Source: Candidatus Eiseniibacteriota bacterium
Lineage (GTDB): Bacteria; Eisenbacteria; RBG-16-71-46
Direction: 5' to 3'
Assembly: GCA_903921835.1 (NCBI GenBank)
Contig: CAIXRL010000577.1
Span: 1-9,477 of the forward strand
Length of the DNA: 9,477 nt
Part shown: piece by piece, positions 1 through 6,876 of the stretch
Layout: each line of letters begins with the position of its first letter
How positions within the stretch are numbered: position 1 is the first letter of the stretch
Made by a program: the position numbers and the translations under genes
Notes under the pieces: model-generated
What the model was told of the DNA's origin: nothing
What the model saw: the letters and a program-made list of their open reading frames with translations, nothing else
The model's database searches: none

Positions 1-111
1 GCGGCGCGCCGGGCGGGCGACATCGGAGAGCGCGTGCGCGCCGAGGACGGCGCGGCCGCTGCCGCGCTCGCGCTCGAGCGCGCCTGCGAGAGCCCTGCGC
101 GGCCCGCGTGA
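1..111 (+). CDS. C-terminal fragment of an unidentified protein, possibly a GT-B glycosyltransferase
   Basis: The first frame is open from the window edge to a TGA at 109-111 and gives 36 residues ending in ACESPARPA. Nearly every codon ends in G or C, like the neighbouring real genes, which supports coding. The fragment contains ERVRAEDGAAAAALALE, which resembles the last helix of UGT/MGT-type nucleotide-sugar glycosyltransferases, where an 'I/V-R-A-E-D-G' stretch is common. That likeness is from memory of the family and rests on one short segment, so the function is weak. The gene ends three bases before the stop of the opposite-strand gene at 115, a tight tail-to-tail arrangement. Start and catalytic domain lie outside the window. 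Confidence 0.5.
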   Translation, partial: AARRAGDIGERVRAEDGAAAAALALERACESPARPA

Positions 112-114
112 CGC

Positions 115-1971
115 TCAACGCCGCGTGAACGGCACCGAGCGCACATCGCTGGCGCCCGAGAGCGCGTCGCGCGCAGTCACCGTGAGCCGGTAGTCGCCGG
201 CCGGCAGCGACGCCATGTTGACGGTGAGGAACTGGCGGCGAACGACACCCTTGAAAGCCTCCTCGCGCGAGGCCCAGGTCGTGAAAGTCCCGGTCGGGAC
301 CGGGCGATGCGTGACCCTGTCAGCCTCGAGCCGCTCCACCCGGTATTCGAACGAGTAGCGCGAGACGCCGTCCGGCCCGGCGGCCAGGTGGTAGATCTCG
401 AAGTACGCGGTCAGCGGCGACGACCCGCGCGCGATCGCCCCGGCGAGCGGTTCGAGCCGCACCGCTCCCCTGTCCATCATGACCGCCGACCCGCCGCAGC
501 ACAGCACGAGGTCGCTCAGGGACAGGACGCCGAACGACGGCTCCAGCGTGACCGTCTGGCGCTGCAGCCCGCGGCGCCCGTGCGCGTCGCGGGCGCTCAC
601 GGCGACGTCGTAGCGGCCCGGCGGCAGGTCGGCGTCGAACTCCGTCGCAGAGCGCACGCCGCCGCCGCACGCCGAGCGGTCCACGCCCTGGGAGCCCGAG
701 GCCACCTTCCTGCCGGACGCGTCGGTGACGACCCAGCGCGCCTCGAGCGACTCGCGGTCCGCCTGCACGAACGCCGCCAGCCGCGGGCCCGCGGCGCCCT
801 CGAACGCGACCAGCGTCTCGGTGACATCCACGCGCTGCCCCGCCGGCGGCAGCGCAGGGAATACCGCGAAACCGTCCCCGATCGTGATCAGGTCGTGCCG
901 GCGCGAGAGCGCCGCGCGGTCGGGTTCCGAGTTCGACAGTGGCTCGCTCGAGGCCGCTGACGTGTAGTGATCCAGGAGCGAGCGGTCCTGCAGCGTGATC
1001 CGCATGTTGAGGTCCGGGTAGACCCAGACCTGCGCATGGAGCGGGTAGTCCTGCCTGCTGCTTCCCGATCTGGAGTTGAGTGAACTCCTGAGTGGGTTGT
1101 ACTCCACGCGCGCGGGCGGACCGTAGCGGATGTAGGTCGCGGCGCGCTGGTCGAGGCCGACACGCAGCGGGTCGTTGAAGAGCAGGTACGCGTGCGCGAC
1201 GCGGGACCAGTACTCGAGCACGACTTCGTTCTCGGGCGTGGTCGGGTCGGGATCCGGAAATCCCGAGAGACCTGTGGGCGAGCCGGGCGGGCCGGTGCGG
1301 CCGATGAACTCGTCGGGACGTTCGAAGAACTCGCGTTCCGCCGCGGGCAGCTGCGGCAGCGTCGCGCGGAAGAGACTGTCCGCGCGCTCGAGCTTTCCGG
1401 TCCGCCACGCCATCAGCCCGGCGGCGAGTCCCGCCGCCGGCAGCCGCGGGTGCATGACGAGCGCGCGCTCCGCGGCGAAGGCGGCGCGCGGCAGGTTGCC
1501 CTGCTCGTACAGCAGCGGCGCCAGCGCGAGCCACGGCAGGCTCGACAGCGGCGGGCACGTCGCCGCCGTGTCGAGGACGGCGACCGCGTGCGCCAGCGAC
1601 TCCCTGTCCAGCCGGCGCAGAAACTCCCGCTTGTACACGCGCCCCAGGGCCAGCCAGGTCTCACGATCGCGCGGCGCCTGGATCAGGGCGTTCCGGTAGC
1701 AACTCCTCGCCTCGGCATCGTAGCGACCCAGCTCGCGGAGATAGCCCAGCAGGAACCAGTGGTTGCCCGCGCGGCCCTGCGGGTCGAGCTCGATCGCCTC
1801 CTCGAGCTGCCAGATCGAACGAATCCGCGTTTCCAGATCGGCGTCGTCCAGCTTGTCCTGCACCGCGCGGTGCAGCAGGCGCGCGCGCGCCAGCGGGTCC
1901 GAGCCCGCGCAGGCACGCGCGGGAAACGACGACGCCAGCACCAGCAGCAGGACCAGCAACCGGGAACGCAT
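115..1971 (-). CDS. Secreted TPR and GWxTD-like domain protein
   Basis: A 618-residue protein. I start it at the ATG at 1971 because it gives a signal peptide (MRSRLLVLLLVLASSFPARA) and is preceded by a G-rich stretch; an in-frame ATG at 2025 would put 18 charged and glycine-rich residues before the signal. Residues about 30-205 are helical with TPR-like repeats (WFLLGYLRELGRYDEA-type units near 71-95, then 105-115 and 150-205). Residues about 215-335 resemble the GWxTD domain: a NEVVLEYWSRVAHAYLLF stretch, then YIRYGPP at 280-286. The naming motif is degenerate, reading V-G-L-D-Q where G-W-x-T-D is expected. Residues about 380-480 and 515-618 look like beta-sandwich modules, each with a 'LPxGxYxxxVxARDA' strand (449-463, 589-603). 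Family function is not established; an extracytoplasmic role is inferred. It lies 100 bases downstream of pepT on the same strand. Confidence 0.8.
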   Translation of the reverse strand: MRSRLLVLLLVLASSFPARACAGSDPLARARLLHRAVQDKLDDADLETRIRSIWQLEEAIELDPQGRAGNHWFLLGYLRELGRYDAEARSCYRNALIQAPRDRETWLALGRVYKREFLRRLDRESLAHAVAVLDTAATCPPLSSLPWLALAPLLYEQGNLPRAAFAAERALVMHPRLPAAGLAAGLMAWRTGKLERADSLFRATLPQLPAAEREFFERPDEFIGRTGPPGSPTGLSGFPDPDPTTPENEVVLEYWSRVAHAYLLFNDPLRVGLDQRAATYIRYGPPARVEYNPLRSSLNSRSGSSRQDYPLHAQVWVYPDLNMRITLQDRSLLDHYTSAASSEPLSNSEPDRAALSRRHDLITIGDGFAVFPALPPAGQRVDVTETLVAFEGAAGPRLAAFVQADRESLEARWVVTDASGRKVASGSQGVDRSACGGGVRSATEFDADLPPGRYDVAVSARDAHGRRGLQRQTVTLEPSFGVLSLSDLVLCCGGSAVMMDRGAVRLEPLAGAIARGSSPLTAYFEIYHLAAGPDGVSRYSFEYRVERLEADRVTHRPVPTGTFTTWASREEAFKGVVRRQFLTVNMASLPAGDYRLTVTARDALSGASDVRSVPFTRR

Positions 1972-2064
1972 GCGGCCACCCCCAGAGACACCACCCGGTC
2001 GCGGTGACGCGGTGGAGACTGGCACAACCCGTACCGCGCCGAGGCCACAAGATCGAGTGTCGTC

Positions 2065-2081
2065 GCGGGCTTCAGGCCCGC
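2065..2081 (-). terminator. REP-like hairpin spanning the pepT stop codon
   Basis: Six-base arms GCGGGC and GCCCGC enclose a five-base loop that contains the pepT TGA. The minus-strand sequence after it is not a clean T-run (GACGACACTCGATCTTG), so intrinsic termination is uncertain. The motif GGAGCGGGCCTGAAGCCCGC resembles dispersed REP-type hairpins seen in many GC-rich genomes. It could be a terminator, a REP element that captured the gene end, or both. Confidence 0.35.
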
Positions 2082-3334
2082 TCCTCCCACACCTTGATCA
2101 GCTCCAGCACCGCCTGCGCCGACTTCTCCATGTCCTGGGCCGAGATCCACTCGAGCCGCGAGTGGAAGTTGTGCTGGCCCGTGAACAGGTTGGGCGTGGG
2201 CAGGCCCATCTCGGAGAGGATCGAGCCGTCGGTGCCACCGCGGATCTGGCTCTCGATGGGCGTGAGACCGGCGCGCCGGATGGCCTCGCGTGCGTTCTCG
2301 ACCACGAGCGGATTGCGATCGAGCACCTCGCGCATGTTGCGGTACTGCTCGCGCACGTCGAACGCGACACCCGAGCCGGGCCACGCGGCCACGGCCTCGT
2401 AGGCCAGCCCGCGCAGCAGCGCCTCCTTCTCGGCCAGCCCCGCGGTGCGGAAGTCGCGGACTATGAACTTGACCATGGTCTCGTCGACGCTCGCAACGAC
2501 GTCGATGGGGTGAACGAAGCCGTCGCGATCCCCGGTGGTCTCGGGCGCGAGGCCGGCCCTGGGCAGACGTGCGATGAAGTCGGCGGCAACCTTGATCGAG
2601 TTCACCATGACGCCGGTCGCCAGGCCCGGGTGCGTGTTGAAGCCGCGGAACGTGACGTTCATCGCGTCCGCCGAGAACGTCTCGCAGTCGAGCTTGCCCA
2701 GCCCCTCGCCGTCGAGCGTGTAGGCGCACAGCGCGCCGAAGCGCTGCACGTCGAAGTGGCGCACCCCGCGGCCGATCTCCTCGTCGGGCGTGAACGCCAG
2801 ACGCACGGCGCCGTGCGCGATGCCGGGATTCCTCACCAGGTACTCCGCCACCGCCATGGCCACCGCGATGCCCGACTTGTCGTCGGCGCCGAGCAGCGTG
2901 TCGCCCGAGGAGGTGACGATGTCCTCACCCGCCTTCCCGCGCAGGTCGGGAATCTCGGATACCCGCAGCACGGCCTCGGGGTGATTCGGCAGCACGATGT
3001 CCTTGCCGTCGTACGCACGGTGCACGATCGGCTTCACGTTGGCGCCGCTCATCTCGGGCGAGGTGTCCACGTGCGCCAGGATGCCGATCACGGGCACGTT
3101 CGCCTTCTTCGACGTCGCAGGAATCGTGGCCATGACCACGCCCTGGTCGTCGCGAATCGCGTCCTTCAGGCCCAGCGCGTTCAGCTCCCCGACCAGTTCG
3201 TCGAGCAGCACGAGCTGCTTCGGCGTGCTGGGTGTGGCGGTGGAATCGGGGTCGGACTGGGTGTCGAAGGTCACGTACTTCAGGAACCGCTCGAGAGCGG
3301 ACGTGCGCAGGACGGTCGTATTCATGGCCCACAT
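2072..3334 (-). CDS. pepT: Peptidase T (tripeptide aminopeptidase, M20B)
   Basis: This cytoplasmic di-zinc exopeptidase releases the N-terminal residue of tripeptides. At 420 residues it is close to the E. coli enzyme (408) and colinear with it: ERFLKYVTFDTQS at 15-27, AHVDTSPEMSG at 87-97, LLGADDKSG at 148-155, AFTPDEEIGRG at 180-190, and NLFTGQHNFHS near 382-392. The expected metal and catalytic residues are present: H88 and D90, the bridging aspartate in the A-D-D-K motif (D151), E185 and E186, D208, and H391. The substrate-site motif RGGTDG is at 365-370. Neither ATG at 3334 nor the in-frame ATG at 3325 has a clear Shine-Dalgarno sequence; both fit the family N-terminus. It is divergent from an oligopeptide transporter, which suits peptide scavenging. 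The last residues (VWEERA) lie in a hairpin and may be an altered end. Confidence 0.95.
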   Translation of the reverse strand: MWAMNTTVLRTSALERFLKYVTFDTQSDPDSTATPSTPKQLVLLDELVGELNALGLKDAIRDDQGVVMATIPATSKKANVPVIGILAHVDTSPEMSGANVKPIVHRAYDGKDIVLPNHPEAVLRVSEIPDLRGKAGEDIVTSSGDTLLGADDKSGIAVAMAVAEYLVRNPGIAHGAVRLAFTPDEEIGRGVRHFDVQRFGALCAYTLDGEGLGKLDCETFSADAMNVTFRGFNTHPGLATGVMVNSIKVAADFIARLPRAGLAPETTGDRDGFVHPIDVVASVDETMVKFIVRDFRTAGLAEKEALLRGLAYEAVAAWPGSGVAFDVREQYRNMREVLDRNPLVVENAREAIRRAGLTPIESQIRGGTDGSILSEMGLPTPNLFTGQHNFHSRLEWISAQDMEKSAQAVLELIKVWEERA

Positions 3335-3376
3335 CGGTAGGTTTGGACAATGGCGCGAGGGGTGAACACGAACGAC

Positions 3377-3421
3377 CCTAGCGCGAACGATTCATGAAAC
3401 GCCAGCCGAGAGTGCGGGATG
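3377..3421 (+). repeat. Dispersed 45-base repeat, copy 1
   Basis: This stretch matches 9372-9416 in the same orientation. By eye the last 31 bases (from TTCATGAA through GCCGAGAGTGCG to GATG) agree at 28 positions, and the 14 bases before agree at 9. Sequence beyond the repeat is not conserved. The palindrome TTCATGAA is followed by an asymmetric conserved block, which fits a transposon end or MITE-like relic better than a simple operator. No transposase is next to this copy. Confidence 0.6.
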
Positions 3422-3527
3422 GACGCCGCGGCAAGGGGCGGAAACTCCGCGCCCGACGTTTCGCGGTGGCGGCGCGCGCGCGGGCCCGGCTATGCTGCGC
3501 TCCACGCTGGACCATCGTTTACCCACC

Positions 3528-3533
3528 GGAGGA
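3528..3533 (+). promoter_or_regulatory. Ribosome binding site of the peptide transporter
   Basis: GGAGGA sits six bases before the ATG at 3540. It decides that start over an in-frame ATG 48 bases further upstream (3492), which lacks such a site and would add residues outside the family pattern. Confidence 0.75.
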
Positions 3534-3539
3534 ACCTCC

Positions 3540-5120
3540 ATGGCCACCGCCGCCGCGGCAGGCCCGAGCGACCAGGGAACCTGGCTCGGGCATCCCAAGG
3601 GTCTGTTCGTCCTGTTCCTGACCGAAATGTGGGAGCGCATGAGCTACTACGGCATGCGCTCGCTGCTCGTGCTGTACATGGTGAACCACCTGTTCATCCG
3701 GCCGGACGTGGGCGCCAAGGTGCTCGGCTTCAACGCGCTCCGCCACGCGCTCGAGGCCGCCTTCGGGCCGATGGCGTCGCAGGCGCTGTCGTCGCAGGTG
3801 TACGGGCTCTACACGGGCTTCGTGTACATGACGCCGTTCTTCGGCGGGCTGCTCGCCGACCGGCTGCTCGGGCGGCGCAAAGCCGTGATCGTGGGCGGGG
3901 CGCTGATGGCCATCGGCCACTTCCTCATGGCCATGGAGAACATGTTCTTCCTCGCGCTCATGTTCCTCATCCTCGGCAACGGCTGCTTCAAGCCCAACAT
4001 CTCGACCCAGGTCGGCGGTCTCTACCCGCAGGGCGATCCGCGGCGCGACCGGGCGTTCTCGATCTTCTACGTCGGTATCAACATCGGCGCCTTCCTCGCG
4101 CCGCTCATCTGCGGCACGCTGGGCCAGACCGTGGGCTGGCACTGGGGCTTCGGCGCAGCAGGCGTCGGCATGGTGCTCGGACTGCTCTTCTACGTCTTCA
4201 ACCAGGACAAGCTGCCGACCGAGGCGCCGCCCACGGAATCGAAGACGGCTCCCATCGCCGGCGTCGCTGCGTTCATCGTCGGCATCCCGCTCGGGATCCT
4301 GGCGCTCCTCTGGCTGCTCACGCTGCCACGGGCGATTCCAGTTTCCATCGCGGTTCTGTTGCTCGGGGCCGCGTTCACCTGGATCGCACGGCTGCCGAAG
4401 GACGAGCGGCCGCGCGTGATCGCGATCAGCGTCTCGTGCATGATCGTGGCCGCGTTCTGGGCCGTATACGAACAGCAGGGCAACACACTCCAACTGTTCG
4501 CCGACCAGAACACCCGCTGGCCCGCCCTGCCGCACATCGGCATCCCGGCCTTCACACTCTTCGGCATGCACACGGGCGGCTGGTTCCTGCCGCCGCGCAT
4601 GCCCTCCACGTGGTACCAGGCGTTCAACCCGTTCATGATCTGGATCTTCACGCCGGTGCTGACGGCGCTGTGGGCGTGGCAGTCGGCGCGCAACCAGGAA
4701 CCCACGAGCCTTACCAAGATGGCGATGGGCTGCGTGCTCCTGGGCCTCGGGTTCGTGGTGATGATCGTGGCGACCTCGGGCATGGCGCCGGATACGCGGC
4801 GCAGCATCATGTGGCTGCTGGGCTCGACCGCGATCTACACGTTCGGCGAGCTCTACCTCTCGCCCATCGGGCTGTCGTTCGTCACCAAGGTGGCGCCGGC
4901 GAGACTCGCGTCCATGATGATGGGCGTGTGGTTCCTGGCGAACTTCATCGGCAACTACATGACCGGTTATCTGGGCACGTACTACGAGAAGATGCCGCAC
5001 AACCAGTTCTTCACGCTGCTGCTCGTGATCGGCATCGCGGCGGGTGTGGTGTTGTTCGTGATCGGCCGGCCGCTGCAGAGGATCGTCGGCGCGCACGACC
5101 GCCAGGAAGCCGTCAACTGA
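3540..5120 (+). CDS. POT/PTR2-family proton-dependent oligopeptide transporter
   Basis: A 526-residue inner-membrane major facilitator protein that imports di- and tripeptides with protons. Family landmarks are intact: the E-x-x-E-R-x-x-Y-Y-G motif of helix 1 (E29, E32, R33, Y36, Y37, G38); the MFS loop motif GGLLADRLLGRRKAV at 102-116; GNGCFKPNIS with K151; FYVGINIGAF at 176-185, the second PTR2 signature; FWAVYEQQGNT at 306-316; and GELYLSP at 436-442, whose glutamate (E437) corresponds to the substrate-binding acidic residue of helix 10. The loop between helices 1 and 2 (about 48-86) is longer than in short POT proteins, a trait I recall from a subgroup in Gram-negatives. The start follows a strong ribosome binding site. 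The divergent neighbour pepT would hydrolyse imported tripeptides. Confidence 0.93.
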   Translation: MATAAAAGPSDQGTWLGHPKGLFVLFLTEMWERMSYYGMRSLLVLYMVNHLFIRPDVGAKVLGFNALRHALEAAFGPMASQALSSQVYGLYTGFVYMTPFFGGLLADRLLGRRKAVIVGGALMAIGHFLMAMENMFFLALMFLILGNGCFKPNISTQVGGLYPQGDPRRDRAFSIFYVGINIGAFLAPLICGTLGQTVGWHWGFGAAGVGMVLGLLFYVFNQDKLPTEAPPTESKTAPIAGVAAFIVGIPLGILALLWLLTLPRAIPVSIAVLLLGAAFTWIARLPKDERPRVIAISVSCMIVAAFWAVYEQQGNTLQLFADQNTRWPALPHIGIPAFTLFGMHTGGWFLPPRMPSTWYQAFNPFMIWIFTPVLTALWAWQSARNQEPTSLTKMAMGCVLLGLGFVVMIVATSGMAPDTRRSIMWLLGSTAIYTFGELYLSPIGLSFVTKVAPARLASMMMGVWFLANFIGNYMTGYLGTYYEKMPHNQFFTLLLVIGIAAGVVLFVIGRPLQRIVGAHDRQEAVN

Positions 5121-5142
5121 CGCCCACGAGCCGTTGAAGGCA

Positions 5143-5173
5143 CGGGGACCCGCCAGTCGGGGTGGCGTCCCCG
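5143..5173 (+). terminator. Hairpin after the peptide transporter
   Basis: Arms CGGGGAC and GTCCCCG, continued by GCCA and TGGC across a two-base bulge on the left arm, close on a seven-base loop, beginning 22 bases after the transporter stop. There is no T-tract directly behind it; a second small GC-rich hairpin with a TCTT loop follows. It may limit read-through into the glycosyltransferase-like gene at 5231. Confidence 0.35.
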
Positions 5174-5230
5174 CCCGGCGGGGTCTTCCCCCGTGACGAC
5201 GCCGCCCGCCGCGGGCGCGAAAGGACAACC

Positions 5231-6490
5231 ATGGAACGTCGGCCGGCGCCGCCCGGGGCGCGCTTCGAGATCGTGGGGGCGTGGGGTGCGGCGCTGCTGC
5301 TGGCGGCACTGCTCTCGATCGAGATCGGCGCGCCCTGGCTCTACATCCACGACGACAACGGCGCGTGGACCCAGGCAGTCGCGACGGCCCACCTGCGTGC
5401 GGGGCTCCAGCGCACGCGCGGCCAGGACTTCTTCATGCGGCGCGCGGACGGCGGCCTGACGCCCTACCTGCACCACCCGCCCCTCTACCCGCTGCTGGAG
5501 GCCGCCGCGTACAGAACCACAGGCTCTTCCGGCCCCCTGACCACGCGAGCAGTGCCCGCGTTGTTCCACCTGCTCGGGCTCGCGGGTGTCTTCGTCCTCG
5601 CGCGGCGACTCTTTCCGTCCCGGCCCGGCGTGCGGCTGGGCGCGCTCTGCCTGTACGCCGTCGTGCCGATGAGCGCCTTCTTCGGCAAGGTCGCCTTCAA
5701 CGAGCCGGTCGGCCTCGCGCTGGCGGTGTGGGCGCTGGTGTTCACGTTGCTCTTCCGCGCGACTTCCCGTGCCGGCGCGCTGGGTGCGGCGGCGTTCCTG
5801 TGGCTGCTCGCGCTGGCCACGAGCTGGTCATGCGCGGCGCTGCTCTTCGGTTTCTGGCTGCTGCAGGTGTGGGACCTGCGCTGCGGCCGGCCGGGGGCCG
5901 GGAGAGCGGCAATCGCGCTCGGGGCGACGGGCGTGGCAGGGCTCGCCCTCGTGCTCGGGCAGCTCGCCTGGGCGGCGGGCGGCAACCTCGCGGGCCTCTT
6001 GCAGGCGGGCGGCGCCTGGGGAATCGCCGGCCAGCATGCGCACGGCTGGCTCGGCTCGCTGGGAACCGCGTTCGACTTTCACCGCATCTACTTCGCCAAC
6101 ATCCCGTTCGCGTTCTACCTGGTCTGGCTTGCGGCCCGGATTCGTGCCCTGGTGCGCGGCCGGTCGCTCACCGAGGCGGAGCGCGTGCTGCTGGCCGGCT
6201 CGGCCGGCGCCGCGCTGTGGGCGCTGGCGTTCGTGCACCAGGTGGCCATGCACGCCTACGGCCAGTTCTGGTTCCTGCCGTTCGAGACACTCGCCGCGGC
6301 GGATGCCGCCGCAGCCGCGTGGCGCAGCCTGGCCGCCCGTCCGCGCCTGCGCGTGGCGCTCGCGGCGCTGGCCGTGACGGGAACCGTCGCGTCGAGCGCG
6401 GTCACCCTGCAGTATCGGTACACGCACCCGGGCGGCTACGCGGTGAGCACCGCCGCCGCCTACGAAGTGCGTTACTACACGCATCCCTGA
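5231..6490 (+). CDS. GT-C-like membrane glycosyltransferase (ArnT/PMT_2-type), short form
   Basis: A 419-residue polytopic membrane protein beginning at an ATG five bases after GAAAGGA. A hydrophobic segment at 17-35 is followed by HDDNGAWTQAVATAHLRAG (40-58), placed like the acidic first-loop motif of GT-C enzymes. HHPPLYPLLEAAAYR (81-95) matches the H-P-P-L-Y pattern typical of ArnT/PMT_2 proteins. KVAFNEPVGLALAVW (153-167) resembles the later acidic loop motif. Further hydrophobic segments are at about 110-126, 135-150, 158-176, 184-212, 226-250, 288-302, 318-337 and 373-392. Such enzymes move a sugar from a polyprenyl-linked donor on the outer face of the inner membrane; acceptor and sugar cannot be inferred. 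It lacks the extra C-terminal domain of larger members, and no polysaccharide genes adjoin it. The assignment rests on motif likeness and topology. Confidence 0.65.
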   Translation: MERRPAPPGARFEIVGAWGAALLLAALLSIEIGAPWLYIHDDNGAWTQAVATAHLRAGLQRTRGQDFFMRRADGGLTPYLHHPPLYPLLEAAAYRTTGSSGPLTTRAVPALFHLLGLAGVFVLARRLFPSRPGVRLGALCLYAVVPMSAFFGKVAFNEPVGLALAVWALVFTLLFRATSRAGALGAAAFLWLLALATSWSCAALLFGFWLLQVWDLRCGRPGAGRAAIALGATGVAGLALVLGQLAWAAGGNLAGLLQAGGAWGIAGQHAHGWLGSLGTAFDFHRIYFANIPFAFYLVWLAARIRALVRGRSLTEAERVLLAGSAGAALWALAFVHQVAMHAYGQFWFLPFETLAAADAAAAAWRSLAARPRLRVALAALAVTGTVASSAVTLQYRYTHPGGYAVSTAAAYEVRYYTHP

Positions 6491-6557
6491 GCACCTCACC
6501 GGCCGCGGCAGGAAGCCCGGTCCGGGCAGTCGCGAGCAGCCCCCCACCGGACGCGCC

Positions 6558-6579
6558 CGTCGACCGCTCCCCGTCGACG
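6558..6579. other. Seven-base-pair hairpin downstream of the glycosyltransferase-like gene
   Basis: Arms CGTCGAC and GTCGACG flank an eight-base loop, 68 bases after the upstream stop. No T-run follows, so it is only a possible transcript-end structure. Confidence 0.3.
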
Positions 6580-6740
6580 ACGTCTGGTGATCGGGATGGC
6601 GGCTCTCATCCGCGCGGGGGCCCGGCGCGGCCGACTTCGAACACGACTGCGCTCGCATATGTGCGAACGCGGGTCGTTGACCGCTGCGAACCGCCGGCCT
6701 GGACCTGGCTCACGTCGGCGCTCGCAGTTGAAAGTCGACC

Positions 6741-6774
6741 CGAGGGTCCTGAGTGTGCCCACCTTGGACCCTCG
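6741..6774. terminator. Possible bidirectional terminator between convergent genes
   Basis: Nine-base arms CGAGGGTCC and GGACCCTCG pair perfectly around a 16-base loop. AAAG lies upstream at 6731-6734 and CTTT downstream at 6777-6780, so short T-stretches follow the stem on both strands. It sits 103 bases after the OmpA-gene stop and 251 bases after the glycosyltransferase-like gene, a fitting place for a shared terminator, though the T-tracts are weak. Confidence 0.45.
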
Positions 6775-6876
6775 TCCTTTGAGACGTTGGCAGCTGAGCA
6801 CCCAGTCCCGCTCAGGTGGCCGCTGCTCGCCGGACCGCCCGCGCAGGGTCGGAATCACGCGGGAATCGGTGGCCGT

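Larger units (their letters stand above)
3335..3539. promoter_or_regulatory. Divergent promoter region between pepT and the peptide transporter
   Basis: Both genes read away from this gap, so it must carry both promoters. On the plus strand a TATGCT hexamer at 3491-3496 is a plausible -10 element 44 bases before the transporter start, but I see no convincing -35 at the right distance. I could not pick a credible pepT promoter. The gap also contains a copy of a repeat (3377-3421) whose core is the palindrome TTCATGAA. The promoter role is inferred from gene orientation. Confidence 0.5.
6491..6876. other. Convergent intergenic region without a supported gene
   Basis: These 386 bases separate the ends of two convergent genes. 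Long frames are open here on both strands, but the translations are arginine- and serine-rich with no recognisable domain, as expected from high GC. I see no tRNA-like T-loop. Two hairpins (6558-6579 and 6741-6774) are the only structures I can support; GTCGAC occurs three times, twice as part of the first hairpin. Confidence 0.6.

Noticed and set aside
1763..3340. A 525-codon plus-strand frame opposite pepT
   Set aside because: PepT on the other strand has every catalytic residue; the plus-strand translation is an antisense shadow.
3519..5309. A 596-codon minus-strand frame opposite the peptide transporter
   Set aside because: The opposite strand encodes an intact POT transporter with all family motifs; this frame gives a biased His/Arg/Glu-rich product without domains.
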